DNA of 64,000 nucleotides from Botryosphaeria dothidea (GCA_011503125.2 WWBZ02000022.1:1302001-1366000); one strand, 5' to 3'; positions 45,516 to 58,750 are shown, counted from the first letter of the stretch. Program-made: numbers and translations. Notes: a model not told the origin generated them from the sequence alone.

Positions 45516-47682
45516 TTACCTCTTTCCTCCGAGCGCCCCCGCCAACGCCCTCAGCACATCTCCCGTCCCGATGTTTTCGGTGCCCACTGCTTTCTTCGCT
45601 TCCATATCCCTCTCTGCCAGCCGCTCCGCAGACGAGGCTAGTATCGAGCTTGCAACGCGCTCGGCCGTGGCGCGGAACTGCGCGACCTTGTGTAAACCAT
45701 CGGCGAACAGGTCAATCTGCGGCTCCAGGGACGCTGTGATTGCTTGGAGACGTGCCTCTAGCTCGGTCTGCGATATGCTCGGCGGACGCGTTGCCGGTGC
45801 GCTGTTGACTGATGAGGACGCCGCTGGATCGAGAGAGAGACTGGTCAAGCTTGCTAAGATACGTGCTTGTTCCGGATCATCGAGCAGGCTGAGGTTGACA
45901 TCGGGCGTCGTTTCAGGCAGCTGTGCGGCATCTGGCAATGTCTCCTTGTCTTTGGATTTGGAGGATGATGTTGACGAAGATATTAATGACGGGGTCTTCA
46001 GGAGGGAGTCCCAGGAGCGTTTTTCTTCTTGCAACCTGTAATATCGTTAGTTTTGGATTCAACACAGAATAGGATGGAACAAGTTCCCTACCTCTTGACC
46101 TCCTGCTCAAGCTCCTCCAGCTTTGCTGCATTCTGTTCATTCCGTGGGTTTGGTTTTTTCACGAGTACCGTTGGCTCGACGTCCTCCTGTTTAGCAAATC
46201 AGCATCCGCCGACTACTAACCCTCTCAATTGTAATCCTTACCCTATCAAACCAATTAGACATTTCCGATTTGCTCGCGAAATCATTAAGCAGCTCCTGCT
46301 GTATCGCTCGTGCTGTCCCAATGTTAGCGAAACCAAGTCCAAACCCCCAAACTATATCCACGCCTCACTAACCAGCCAGAATCGCGCTCGAATCCTTGAC
46401 TTCGCCTGCAGGCTTATCAGGAAGCGCTCTCGTCCCGCACCACGTCAAAAGCTGCTTCATGCGCCTCGGCTCGGGCAAACTTTGCTCGATATGCTTGTAG
46501 AACTCCTCCGCCTGAACCTCCGCATGTGGGACCGCTACGCCACCAGCCGTGTCAGCTTGATTATCCAAAAAATCTCCGGTAGTGTCTCCGGGTTGATCAG
46601 GGAAATGTTGCCCACCATTCGAAGTGCCGCTGTCAATTAATGAGCTGGCGCGCCTGCCACGCAGTCCCGTGCTGCTCCGCCTGTGACCTCCTCCGCCGCC
46701 CTTGCGCATCTCTTTGTTCCGCTTAATGATGGGCGTATCTGCAAAGGGGAGCGCGATCTTGGTACCCTCGCGGCTTGGTTGGTCCGCCTCTGCCTTGTCC
46801 GCCTCTCCCCCCACCATCGCCACGACGTCATCATCGTCCTTTCTGGGCGTCTTTGTATTGTCCTTGTGCACGATCGATTTGCGGGCTCGCTTGGGCTTCT
46901 CCGGCGCCGGGGTAGCGACCTGCTGTTGCTGCTGTTGCATGTGCGTATCATTACTGCCTCCCGATAACCGTGCTGATCTGCGCCTTTTCGGCGCAGCACC
47001 CATCTCATCTGCAACCGCTGGGGCTATCGCAGCAACCGCTGACTTTCTCGTCCGTCTTGCTGTACTCTTCGCAGATTGGTCCGCGTGGGTTTGCTCTTCC
47101 ATCGCTTTTGCCGTTTTCGAGGTCGTCTTTGCTACCTTTGCAGGTGATGCTGGGGGTGCGGGTTCCGGTTCTGCTACAGCAGTCTTTTTCGTGATCTTTT
47201 TCGAGCGCGTCCGCGAAAACGTGAAGCCATCGTCGTCCTCGTCGTACGCCGCTGTTGCGCAAAAACAAAAGCAAACGTTAGCCAATACATCAACCCAGTC
47301 TGTCTTGTTCATCCATCTGAGCTCATCCTTCGAGTATCTTCCCTCTCGCGTTCCTCCATTTCATAGCCGGGCGATTCCCCCCCCTTCCCAGAGAGTGCCC
47401 AAAAGAAAATGGACAAAACTCACCAGCCCTTGTTATTCTCCTTCCCGTCGTCTTCGCATTTGTTTTTGTCGTCACCCCATTAGTCTGCCCTGCCGCGGCA
47501 TCATTCCCATCCTTCCTCGCCTTCTTCTTCACCGGCGCATCCACATGATGTTGTTGCTGTTGTTCCATTCCATCCTCATCGGCGAAAGCGTGCCGGGCGC
47601 TGCGCCGGCGCGTCGTTGTTTGGCGCTGTGTCGATGCCATGCTCAGGTCTGCCAGCGGGGGGCGCATGAGTATGGCTGTCAT
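45516..47682 (-). CDS. DSN1: Kinetochore protein Dsn1/Mis13, subunit of the Mis12 (MIND) complex
   Basis: Exons 47682-47424, 47251-46373, 46312-46242, 46186-46092 and 46035-45516 give 607 aa with all phases closing. The N-terminal half is a disordered Lys/Arg-rich region with Gln tracts (GMEQQQQHH; HMQQQQQQ). The conserved Mis13 core begins near residue 330 with FYKHIEQSLPEPRRMKQLL and WCGTRAL (about 357-363), followed across introns by IQQELLNDFASKSEMSNWFD, VKKPNPRN and coiled-coil KLEELEQEVKRLQEEK. The C-terminal domain contains LEARLQAITASLEPQIDLFA. The complex links centromeric CENP-C/CENP-T to the Ndc80 complex. The start could also be Met15 (47640). Confidence 0.92.
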
Positions 47683-48804
47683 GGACGCAGCAGAAAGAAC
47701 CTAAAGACGGGGAAATGGCGTGCGCGCGCGAGATGGTGGAATTGATTCGAAGCGGTCCGGAGCTTTCTTTGTCGTCACCGCGTCGTCCAGTTTTCAATGC
47801 CACATCCGTGCCAAGTAGAGAACCAAGCGTTGGGGTGAAATAAGAGCGAGCGTGAGAGTCGAGCGCGATCCCTCGTGGCGGTAGGGCCCGTGGGCGCTGC
47901 GGTGGTTTGATGGTCTTGGGTGTTGTTCGCGCGCCGGCGTGCGTCACCGGGGAGGAGGATGGTAGGGTTTGTTTTGCTTTCGAGCGGTGGATCTGCGGGT
48001 TACGCGCGCGACAACGCACCACACGCGCGAGTCCAATGCGACGCGTCCGGGAAGTGCGGCGGAAAACGAGCGCAGGTCGTGATAATAGATACAGGTGGTG
48101 ATGGTGCGCGCACGCGTGGGTGTTGTCAGGGAAATGTTCCGGGAGCTTTGTTTGGATGCGGCGGGCGGGCGGGCTGGCTTGGTTCGTTCGTTGGCGTCGG
48201 TCGGGGGTCGGGGTGCTGGGCGGCGGCGCTGGCCTTCCCCCTCCTCCTCCTCCTTCGGGCCAAATCAAGCCAAAACTAAGCAGGTCAGGCTTGATCACGT
48301 GATCCAACCCGATTCAGCATCTCTAACTTCGCTCTCCCCACCAAAGCATTTTCAATACAGCATGGCTGTTTCAAAGCCACTCCGTGAACACTAATTACCA
48401 AGATATCACTCGTAAGTATTTCAAACCGCCAAATCCAAATAGTCGCAGCAGTGTTGAACCGCTGCCCACGCATCATAATATTTCGAATACCTATCGCTTG
48501 TGCTTCTGTGTGGTCATGACCTCGTGAGGGCATCTACATCTAGAGAAAATGAAGAGAGAGCGAGAGAGAAGAGAAAGAGAGAGGCGCGGGAGATGGAAGG
48601 AAAGAAGAAAAAAGGTTCGTTCCAATTTTGCCTCCCGACTATCCGCTTTCAACGCTATACAAGGCGCAACACCGCTCCTCTCTCCCCCTTTGTATTTTCC
48701 GCTTGCTATGCATACATCGTACTATATTGCAGCCAGCCTCCGAATAGAAAATCAAAAGAACAACCTGCCTAAGCTTAGCTTGAGCTACCAATACCGTCCT
48801 ACGT
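47683..48804. other. Intergenic between PSD2 (end) and DSN1 (start)
   Basis: 1.1 kb with no supported gene. A purine-rich stretch around 48545-48615 (GAGAGA-like on the plus strand) and CT-rich segments near 48240-48265 are visible. The right part is the PSD2 3' flank, the left part the DSN1 upstream region. Confidence 0.55.
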
Positions 48805-51800
48805 TTATTTGATTTCCGCAGCGGACATGGGACCAGCGTCACTTGTCGGCGCGAGGCTGCCTTCAATGCGTCTCTTCGCCTCTTGTCTCTCCTCCATTGT
48901 CGGGTTGGCCTTGCGCATGTCGGGCGTGTGCGGTGCGTGGCCGATGCTGTGACCAACGGACATGCCGACACGGATCTATTAGGTACCTGTTAGCACGGCA
49001 TTCAATCGTTAACAGCCCGAAAATACTCACCAGCGTCTCCAGCGCCTGGTTTGAATTTTCAACCAGATCATCATCCCATTCCATAACACCAGGCTCGAAC
49101 AGCAGTAGAATAGTACTACCGCCAAACTTGAAGTACCCAAGCTCATCTGCACGCGCAACCCTATCACCGGCTTTGGCAGTAATAACAGTGCTACCAACCA
49201 TCATAGCACCAACGCAGATGACCATGACCCTGCCATGCGTAACAGAGTCAATCGGTACGCAGATGCGGACATTCTCACCGTACACGTCCAAGGCTGAGCG
49301 GATGGCCATTGGGTTGACGGTGTAGTACTCGCCCTCGATAAGCCTAGGCTCGCCCATGACGCCATCAACAGGGATGTGGAAGCGGTGGTAGTCCTGTGGT
49401 GCCAGGCGGAAGATGCCAAGAGCACCGCCCTCGAACCGCTTGACATCCTCAGGGTAAGCTTTGCCGAGCAAGCGCTCCATGGTGAATTCCCGGCCCTTAA
49501 CCCATATCTTCTGTGCCTGCGTGATTTGATTAAACACGACTGATCTACAGTCGGCAGGGGAAGTGATAATTTGCGGGTCATTTGGTGCCGAGCACGGACG
49601 GGCACCTGGCTTCAGAGCACGGTAGAAGAACTCGTTGAATGTCTTGAACTCCTCTAGAGGAAGGAGTACTTCGCCCATGTCGAGCTGGTGGAAGTTGATG
49701 AAACCAGGTATTTCCGCCGCGGAAGCCGGGTCGTCGTACTTCTTGCCCTGCTTGATACTCAAGGACTTGAGCAGTTTGCGAGCTGTAAGATGTCAGTGCT
49801 GCGCGATTAACGAGTGGTCGGGTGACTTTTTTTTTCTTACCCTTCTTGCTCTCCATTTCACCTCTCTTGAGACCCTTGTACAGCAGTCGGATACCCAGCC
49901 GCACATACACGCTCATGCGCTCCTCATTGATCTGGCCAGTAATGCGGTCTTGCACCAATATGTTGGCAGAGTTGGCGCCAAGCTTGTAGCCACCGTACGA
50001 CACCTTAGTGATAACCTTCGAGTACCACTTCCGTTGCGCCTGGCTAGAAGTGACAAAGCCTGCCATGACAATGTTGTTGACTTGTCTCCAATCCTGACTG
50101 GCGCATGTGGCAATGTGCGTGATGATGTCGGCGTCAGATTTCCTGTTCAAACGTGGCTGGTGGCAGATGGGGCATTCGCGAATTTCCACAACGTGCTCCT
50201 CACCCTTCTCGTCTGCGAGGTCATCCTGTTCGAGGAATTCGCCATGTTCTCCTTCGACACCCAGTGGTTCTGTCTCTATCGCGGGGATGACAGACGTCTG
50301 GGACTGGTTGTTGAGAGGAGTACCTGAACCCGAGGTCAATCCAGGGGTTGATGGGCCTGATGTGCGACCCATCAATCCACTTGATCCACCCCTGCTCCTG
50401 AAAGAAAGAGTCGATGCATTCTGTTGTGATTGCTCGATCTGATCCTCGAGACAAATTACGGCTTGGTCGAAGGTAAGAACGTGTTCGGCGTTGTGCTCCT
50501 CGGCGAATCTTTCGAAGAAGCTGTTGATCGTAGCATCATGAAGGGTGGAGCCCAAGGTATCCAGCATAGTTACGAGCTCAACCTTGTCAATGAGGCAGCT
50601 ATCATCCGCGTCGTACTGCTTGAGCATGGCCCTCCAGAATTGTTGCCGAAGAGCCTTGTAGGGCATGTACTTCGCTCTGATGTACAGAGTGGGGTTATGC
50701 TTGCCTTCCCAACGATCGCTCTTCTTCAGCTCAAGGGGGATCGTGAATGATTTGAAATCGTCACTTCCTGCAGAAGTATCCACATTAATAGCAGGAATAT
50801 CCCTGGAATTCCCACTCGGTGCACTGGTGGGTGCGAGGCCGCCATTTGATGGAGGTGACTGGTCGGATCCGTTCGCATTGCTCGACAGCGAGGTCGAAGA
50901 GCTTTCCTTCTTCAAGCTGGGCTTCGATTTTTGCAAACTCGTTGATGATGATGTTCGTGAAATTGGTAGCCTAAAGCGGGACTTCTTCTGGGACTCCTGT
51001 GCTACCGGGGAACCGTTACCATCCGGCTCTGGCAGTTTGTAAAGACCTGTGAGCGGATCGGCCTGAGGCGCCACGGAAACGCAGTTCTCGAGCGGGAAGT
51101 TTGCTGCTCCAACGTAGTCATGGTTGGAAAGCTTATCCTTGTCGACAACCTGGAAATTGAGCGAATAGTTTGTCTCGTGTTTCATGACCTGGAATACAAG
51201 CTTCTCCTCGAATACAGGGTTGAGGTTGTGCCGGATCGCGCGAGTGCGATAGGTCTTCTTGCCAAGTGAAGTTACCACAAAAGGGTCCATATCAAAACCG
51301 GTTCTCGTGACTGCATCGCTGTCAGCTGACAGTCCACAACGCTTTTAGGACTTGAAAGATCAAACAAAGCCGCGAAGCCACCCTCGGTGCATGGGGTATG
51401 TGGTCGGGCGGTCCTATCCGCATCCACAATTGATTTAAGGGGCAAGTGTTCCTAAACACTGTAGAGGCCCGCGCAGGCGGACAGTTGAAGTGCAAGAACC
51501 CCCGCAAACACCCCGAGGGCAACCCGGCGACAATATTTGAATCTTTCGATGATATTGGACTTACTGTTCTTCTCCGGAGGAAGATCCGTGATCTTCTGAA
51601 TCTCCAGGAACAAAACGCCGGCCACATCTGAGCTGCCGTAGAATTCATATACGCGTTCCTTGGCCTTTCTTCGCAGTTTCTTCATGCGCAGCCGCTTTCG
51701 CTTCTTTTCCTTCTTCTTCTCCGCTTTATCCAAGTCGTCGGTTTCATCTGAGGATTCCTCCTCCTCTGTCTCCTCCAAGTCTCCGCTATCCATGCGCTCT

Positions 51801-52511
51801 AGCTCCTCGTCCTCATCCTCGGCGCTGGGAGTAGTCACCGCGATGCCCAAGAATTTCTGGTACAGCTGTTCAGGGGTAGCCGAGGAGTGGGTCGGATCGA
51901 CGAGCTCGAACTGCAGCAGCACTTCGCCCGAGACGTCGCTCTTCTTCTTGCCCGACTTGCGCGACTGGAGCGGGAACCAGCGCTGCTCGCTCCTCGCATT
52001 GTTGCTGGTGAAGATGTCCTCGAGCGCGACGTCGAATTCGCCCATGTAGTCCTTGCTGAAACGGTCCTTGTCCCAGCACACGACCTCCAGCAACAGGCTC
52101 TGCACGCCCACAACGGGCAGGTCGAAGGTTTGGTTCCATTCCGGGTTCAGGGTCTTGTTGATCGCAGGCGTAGCTTCTTTGGCGTCACCAAGCGTGAGCA
52201 CCAGGTACTGTTCAATTGCGCGCGCTGTCAGCTGTGCCACAGGCTCGCGCCCCTTTTGCGCTCTCCGGTTGACTTACTGGGTCGCTAGTGCCGCTCTTGT
52301 CCTTCGCGGCCAAGTTGCGGCCCTTGAGGACGTAGGTGCGCAGCACCAGGGTGCCATTCTTGCTGTCGCCCATTTGGGGCTTTGGGCTGGTGCTGCGGCT
52401 GGGGAATTCGCTGTTGGCGGCGGAGGGGGAGGTCGAGGCGCCCTGGTTGTTGACGCTGCTGCTGCTCTTGAGACGCGCGGGGAGGCTCAGGCGCGACGAC
52501 AGGTTGACCAT
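48805..52511 (-). CDS. PSD2: Phosphatidylserine decarboxylase with two C2 domains (Psd2 type)
   Basis: Exons 52511-52278, 52207-51565, 51310-49841, 49782-49031 and 48975-48805 give 1089 aa with all phases closing. Order: C2 domain (about 54-190; TLVLRTYVLKGRNLAAKDKS, NPEWNQTFDLPV, CWDKDRFSKDYMGEF), an acidic then basic linker, a second C2 (from about 280; ITDLPPEKN, MDPFVVTSLGKKTYRTR, HNLNPVFEEKLVF), an EF-hand-like loop (DADDSCLIDKVEL), a Cys/His cluster (CPICHQPR with HIATC), and the decarboxylase domain from about 740. The GGST motif in YFKFGGSTILL is the self-cleavage site that makes the pyruvoyl group. It converts phosphatidylserine to phosphatidylethanolamine on endosome, Golgi or vacuole membranes. 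The last intron could end at either of two AG sites. Confidence 0.95.
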
Positions 52512-53586
52512 CTTGGCTCGGGGCTGGGCAGCGCGAACCAGAGTCCGGATGGGGTAGTCAGGCGGGCTCGCAGTAGGGGAATGGTAGGAAGGGAAATCGA
52601 AGATCAGCTAGGGGAGTTTAAGGCGAGCGAGTCAAGAGGGGAGTGGTGTAAGCCAAGGGCGCGCGGGCGGGATGCGCGGACCAGGAACGTGGAGCGGGCG
52701 GTAGGCAGCGAGGGCCACTACCAGAGGGTAGCGCGTTCTAGCTGAGGGCACGGCGGGGTCTGAGAGTGGAAACGACAGGTGTAAGAGTAGCAATGCAGGT
52801 GGAGGCGGAGTGAGGAAGAGGGTAAACAACGCTCGCTTTGCCACCTACGCGCAGCCAGGGAGAGCGGAGGGCAAGACAGAGCTGAGGGCGCGGGCTAGAG
52901 AAAGGAAGGTGGTTGTTGTGGTGAATCCGAGGCGAGTGGGGTTCGCATTCAGGCGCGCTGAGCAGCAAGCACGCAGCGGCAGCACCAGACCGGCAGGCCA
53001 CTCTCGCCATGGCCAAAAACAACGGACCACTGAGGCGGATGCCGCGGATAACGGAATTAAGCGCACGGCAGCGCCGAAGATCAAGACACGCTCCCCAATT
53101 GCGCGCGGGCTGTTGGCAGACGGGCGCGCGCTCGACGTCAACGGCTTCTGACGCCCTGACGAAAGCCAACCTTGCGGCGGGGATGTGCCAGCGTCTGAGC
53201 CACGGCCTCTGCAGCGCTGCGCGTCATCGCTGCCACTCGCGGGGCTCGATCGACTCCACCACCAAGCGGAACAATCGGCAGCACTGAGTCCGTCCTGACC
53301 TCATCGCCATCATCAGCGCCAATTGAGAAAAATAAATCTCGGTGCCATTTCGTCCATCTGCGTGCCGCTGCTGCAGCCCTGTCTCTTTCGCGCAAACGCC
53401 CAGCATATGCAGCCCCCAAATGCACGTTTCAAAGCAAAGGTATCACCAACGCCGCTTCCCCAACACCAGCACCACCGAGTCCAATCGCTTCCATCCCTCT
53501 CGCCAATCCGTCCACCAATCCCACAGCCACCGTTTGAGCCACCGTCGATCCTCCCCGATCCCTCCTCGTTTTGCCCTTTAAATCCC
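52512..53586. other. Intergenic between PYP1 (end) and PSD2 (start)
   Basis: 1.1 kb, GC-rich, with overlapping open frames on both strands but no recognisable protein. It is the upstream region of PSD2 and the 3' flank of the phosphatase gene. Confidence 0.55.
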
Positions 53587-54886
53587 TCAGTGCGCAGGCA
53601 CGGCAGGATTGTGCTCCGTAAAGTACTCGGGCCACGCGCGCATCTTCTCATCCGCCGGCGTCTGCGCGGCGATCTGGCGCAGCGGCACCGCCGTCTTGCT
53701 CGACGCCCGCCGCCACATGTTTGCGCGTGGGTTGAACGTCGCCGGCAGGCCCTCGCCATGCGTCTTCTCCTCATCAATCTTGGCGATGCGGATCAGCTCG
53801 CGCTGGATGTCGGCGAACGTGTCGAACGGCGTGTATGCAATCTTGTGCTCGACGCAGTACTCCTCCAGTCGCAGGCCGCGCCGTGCGAACAGGACATCGG
53901 CCTCTCGCGCTGCTGGCAGATCCGAGACACCGTCGCCAATGAAGATGATCAAGGGGATCGTGCCGTCCTCGCTCTCCAGCTTCGCTCCATCGCGGTAAGA
54001 CTGAATTGACAGCGCCTTGTCGTGGCCCAGATCGCCCTCGTGTCTCCAAACGGGCTTCCAAGAGGAGCCATCAGCCGAAATGGTGGCGTCGTTGGCAACA
54101 ATGTCAATGTTCGCAGCAGCGTCCGCGCCGATGAAGTGATCGAGAACTCTCCGGAGAACTGGCTTCAGCCCGGCAGAGATGACGTTGAAAGGGATCTTGT
54201 TGTTCAAGCAAAAGTCGTGGAACGCTTTGAAGTCTCTGTCGATTTCCAGGGCGCCCTTCATGACCTCGAACCCGTCGTCAAAAGGTACATCGAGAGACCC
54301 CCACATCTCCTCTGAGACATCACGGAATGTCCGCTCGCCGCTGGATATCTGCTTGTCGAGCAGTTCACGCTTCTCTGAGCCACACCCGAACTCGTTGAAG
54401 AGAATGTGGCCCGTGTCTTGCATGAAAATTGTGCCATCGAAGTCTAATCAAGGTTGGAGTGTTAGCCAATGTCCCACAAAAAGACTCGATGAGATGAAAT
54501 GCTAGTGCAGTAACGTCACATAGAGAAAGCCAAGGGTCTCTATGGACAACAGTGAAGAGCCAGCACTTCAAATCCGACAGCATGGTCAGATTGTGTGTAG
54601 GCACTTTTCAAGAGCCATGACATATGCACAAGCGATGTCTGATCGATGTGCACATTGACTCGCGTGGGCTTGCGGGGAAGCTGGGTGTCCATGGCACCCA
54701 TCCCTCACAGCTGACCAGAAAAGGGATCGATCGACAGGGGATGCGGCAACGCCTACCTGAGAAGCATATGATCTTCCTCTTGGTGCCAATGTTCGCAGTT
54801 GGAACCGGAGTATGTGTCTTGTTCTCTTGCATCAGGGTCTGAGCGATCTCAGACTGGCGCCGTTGGGGAGCAACTGGACGAGCCAT
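53587..54886 (-). CDS. PYP1: HAD-superfamily phosphatase related to yeast Pyp1 (YNL010W)
   Basis: Exons 54886-54757 and 54443-53587 give 328 aa. A 313-bp intron splits the codon just before the catalytic motif, so the joined protein reads KIICFSDFDGTIF. HAD motif I is DFDGT (nucleophile Asp and acid/base Asp), motif II is the Ser of VISAG, and motif IV is GDGVSDLPAAREAD. The conserved GHDKALSIQSY and EFGCG segments also match the phosphoserine-phosphatase-like subfamily. The yeast relative removes phosphate from small polyol or sugar-phosphate side products; that substrate is inferred from the family. Compared with yeast (about 240 aa) it has longer N- and C-terminal extensions. No targeting signal is obvious. 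Confidence 0.9.
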
Positions 54887-57800
54887 GGTTTGACAGAAGG
54901 TGCAAACAAAGGAAGTACTGTAAATCCAGAAGGGTGGTAAGTGATGTATTCGGTAGAGGGGAGAAATGCAAAAGATGTGCAGAAGTGCCAGTTTCTTAAA
55001 TAATTTTAGCCACGGATTTCTAAGAGAATTTTCTGCTTAAAACTGGGCCAGACGGGGAAGTCCACGATCCGGGGGAATCTTCCTAGACCAACTACATCAT
55101 AGGCAGCATCGTGATCTAGCCTTTGCCAACCGTAGCGGTGTAGCTCGCTAGTGATGACATATCTGCCTGCGCCTATCGTGAACCCAACGTCCAGCACCTA
55201 GCTCCAGGCCGTACTAGACACACTTATTACCTCCCCATGTCTAGAGGAGAGCCATGTGTCTTCCTGCACGCTACCAACAACTGACGATAGTACTCCGTAG
55301 CGTGACCGGTCAGCCAACGGGCACCTGCCTCAAGACCATGTTGACCCACGGAAGGATACGCCGCCACACTCACGATTGGTAACAGAGCGAGGGTATGCCG
55401 CAAGTGGGCCTGGACTCAGCAGTGGCCAACGACGTCACTGGGCGCCGTTCTAGGTCCCAATTCGCTTCCAAGTCGGGGATTTCTGGCGGGCCACTAATGT
55501 GGAGGAGGCATTTGTGATAATCTAGTGGGGCAGGCTGCAGAGCGGAGGAGGGGTAGCGACTAAAAAAAGCGGGCGGTGGTACATCATCGGAGGCTTATCA
55601 TCGGAGTCTTCGCCATATGCCTAGCGCCCGGCCAACAGACCGGAGGCGTGCGCTCGTGCCTGGACAGCCTCGTGTATATCATTGCACAGCCTCTGCAGGA
55701 GCGGAGAGGGGGACACACATGCTCGACCATTCTGGCAGTCCATTGGATCGCGGAGTCCAAATTGGCCGACCCAAGGCATGATAATAGACGGCAGTTGGTG
55801 CGCTTGGGAGATAGGCGGTGTCCGGACGGGGAACAACGAATCAGACGTCGAATTTTTGACTTTGTGTCTCTCACCGGCCGGCAAAAGGAGAAAAAGGACG
55901 TCTCTGGCATATGCAGGCGCGGATTTGCTGCCGTGCGTAATGTTGGCAAGTGGAGCATGTAACCTGCATGACGAGCGCGTGCCTATGACAGAATCTCGCG
56001 GGGTTCGGTGATGTGGGATACCCATAGTGCGAGTGGGTCCATCCGGTTGAATCTCAACTTCATCGAACATCAACACGGGTCCAGAACGCGAAGAAGGAGC
56101 AAGAGGCGAAAAAGGCGAGCCAGCCTGGCCAAACATGGATTCGATCTACGTGGAGGCTCTGCGGTCCCTCTTTGAGCCTCTGCTTGCCGGAGAAAATTAC
56201 GTTACCTCAAGTGTCACTCTGCCGAAATGGTAACAGAGGATTCTCTGGATTCGTGTGCTCCCGCAGAAAAAGCGCCCAGAAAGATCTTCATCGTGTTCTG
56301 CTCACATGCTTTTTTTGTTCTTCGGTCTTGCTGGGAAACAAATTACTCGATGATCGGTCATCAGCCAACTCAAAACACCCTCCCTTACTTCTCAACGCCA
56401 CCGCTCATCGTCATCCACCGCAGGCACCGAGCGTGCCGCATATTGTTGTCTTCCAGGTCGGCGCCATTTTGCCTCTCGAAAAGCGAGCTAAGTGCAGCAA
56501 CAATCACCTCGACAGCACACAGGACTACTGAAACCCGCCCGCCGCCTTGGCGGCAGCGATTGCTGCGGGTCTCCACATGTCTGCTGCTGCGGCGTTGGCT
56601 GCTGTGCAATGATAATCGGCACCCAGCCAGTCAACGTCGCCAGCTGAGCGGATGCAGCAGCGGTGCTCGAGTCTGGCCGCGCAGGAGTGGGCGGAGAGGC
56701 GCCGGATGCGGTGCGCTTTCCTTGACTCGGGCTAGTCAAGCAGTGCGCCAGAGAGGAAAAGCGGGATAATTGGTGGTGGACGAGCGGGAAGGAAGGAGAG
56801 CGCGGTCTGATGGCACGGTGAGTTTAGCTCCGCGTCCATCAATTCCCATCTCCCCCGTTCTCGGCAGGGTAAGGAGGTGGCCAACAGAAAAGTCGTCTGG
56901 AGGAATCCCGTTTGTGTGAGGAGCGGGAAAGAGGCACAGAGGCCAGCGGGGGAAGCGCAGTTACGAGGGCGTCTGACCTGCGTGGTTTCACAGTAAAACA
57001 GCTGGGCGGGGGGAAAGAATATGGGCAAAAGGCTTACCTTCGCCGGCCACGAGTCGTACATGCAGACGACATGGACATTGTTGCTCACTCTGCAAACCCC
57101 AGGAAATCCAGCTCTGCCGGCCTGAAAATCTCCCGACCTCCCGCCTGCATGACCAGGAAGTGACTGGGCTTGCCTGGTCCCCCAACGGACCGAAACGTCT
57201 CCGGCTAGAAGGGGTGTGAGATCGGGTTATGAGGGAGACAGAATTTGACTGATTAATTGCCAAATCGCAAGCGCTAGAGTTTCAGGGCAGGCAGGTTCCG
57301 TGCCGTCCGCAGCCAGTACCAGAAAACGCCCCAGTAGCCGGCACGCATGGGCGGCGCCGTCAGGAGCTTAGCATAGACGGCTGTCCCCCAGCCGTCAGCA
57401 GTAGCAGTAGTGCTTGGAGAAGTTCTCTTGCCGTGCGCATGTTGCAGAGCAGAAGCCACGACAATCACGTCTGGCCGTTCCTGCCGCATCCGACGCCTGA
57501 AGCGAGCGAAGCCAGTGCTCAAGCCTCGACGCACGACGAGGCAAGCATTTCCATGCGTGCCGGTCGGTTTTCGTGGCGCGCCACTGCGCTTAAGAAAGTG
57601 GGCGAGTGGCACGGACGGCCGAGCTGCTGGACGAGGTTGGTTTGCCAGAGCCGGGAACCAGTCACCACCACCCAGATGCTGGTCTAGCTGCCTGACCAAT
57701 GGCAGGCACCCCTCCCTCTACAAAACTCTCTGCTCGCAACCAAACAACACTTGCTTGCGTGTGCGATGACGAGCCTCTCGCCTGCCCATTGCTCAATGCG

Positions 57801-58750
57801 GTGTTCTGCACCACTGCTTCAAGAAACAAGCTCCAGCCGCATCGTCGCTGCATGTGACCCGCTTTGTTTCTCCTCGTCGAAGAAACATCGAACGACCAGC
57901 GTGCCAATGATATCGCAGAGCGTGTGAGCTGTGTTTCGAACAATCCGGTTTAACTCGAAGCTTAACATCAAGCGAAGCAGGAGCTTTGTCGGCCGAGACT
58001 TCGCCAAATGCAGGAAACACACCGCGCTGATACATGCCACCCCTATATCGCTCTCTGCTATTGCACGTCTATAACCTCGCGAAACACTGGAGGCAGCGTG
58101 CGAGTTTGACGCTATCGCCAGCTATCGCTGGCGCCGGACAGAACGACGGGGGCCAGAAAGCGTCACGTACTCCCATCATCTCACATCGCCATATAGAGTA
58201 TTATTTTCGAGATAATATCATGCATAAGCCCAAGCCGCATCTTCACTTTTGTTGCGACTACGTTGCCCAAACCTACGAAACAGAACATTAAAAGGAAAAG
58301 GTGCGGCTCGCAGAGGAGGGAGGGCGGGTACGTGAATCCGTTGTAATGCCTCAGGCCGGATGTGCCCTCCCTCACCGGTGGTGTAAGCGCAGAAAAGAAG
58401 TGTCGTCCTCGTGCATAAACCAGGACTTCAAAAATAGTGGAAGTGACCAGGACAGAGGCGTGGCCTAATCCTCCGCTTTTAGGGTCCCTGTAGAAGATTG
58501 AGAAAACTGGTATCAACCGCCGCCGCCGCTGCTCCTGCCGTTAAAAAGAACTTTGAAATGAAAGCGCGAAACAAAAGACAGAAAGCCCATTCGCAAATGC
58601 CGTGTGATATAGGGCACCCGCGCACTTTCAAACGCCGTATTTATGACATTTCTTTGCCCTGCTGGCAACACGTATCCTCCGGCTTGTCTATGGTATAGAC
58701 TACTCGTGCTCTCCATACGATCGGCCGGAGCCATTCGGGTATCACGCTCC
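54887..58750. other. Gene-free interval, 3.9 kb
   Basis: No frame with a recognisable domain was found on either strand, and no tRNA-like or rRNA-like sequence is evident. Base composition varies, with AT-richer parts near 55.0 and 58.2 kb. The left end holds the PYP1 upstream region and the right end the 3' flank of the G-alpha gene. Confidence 0.55.
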
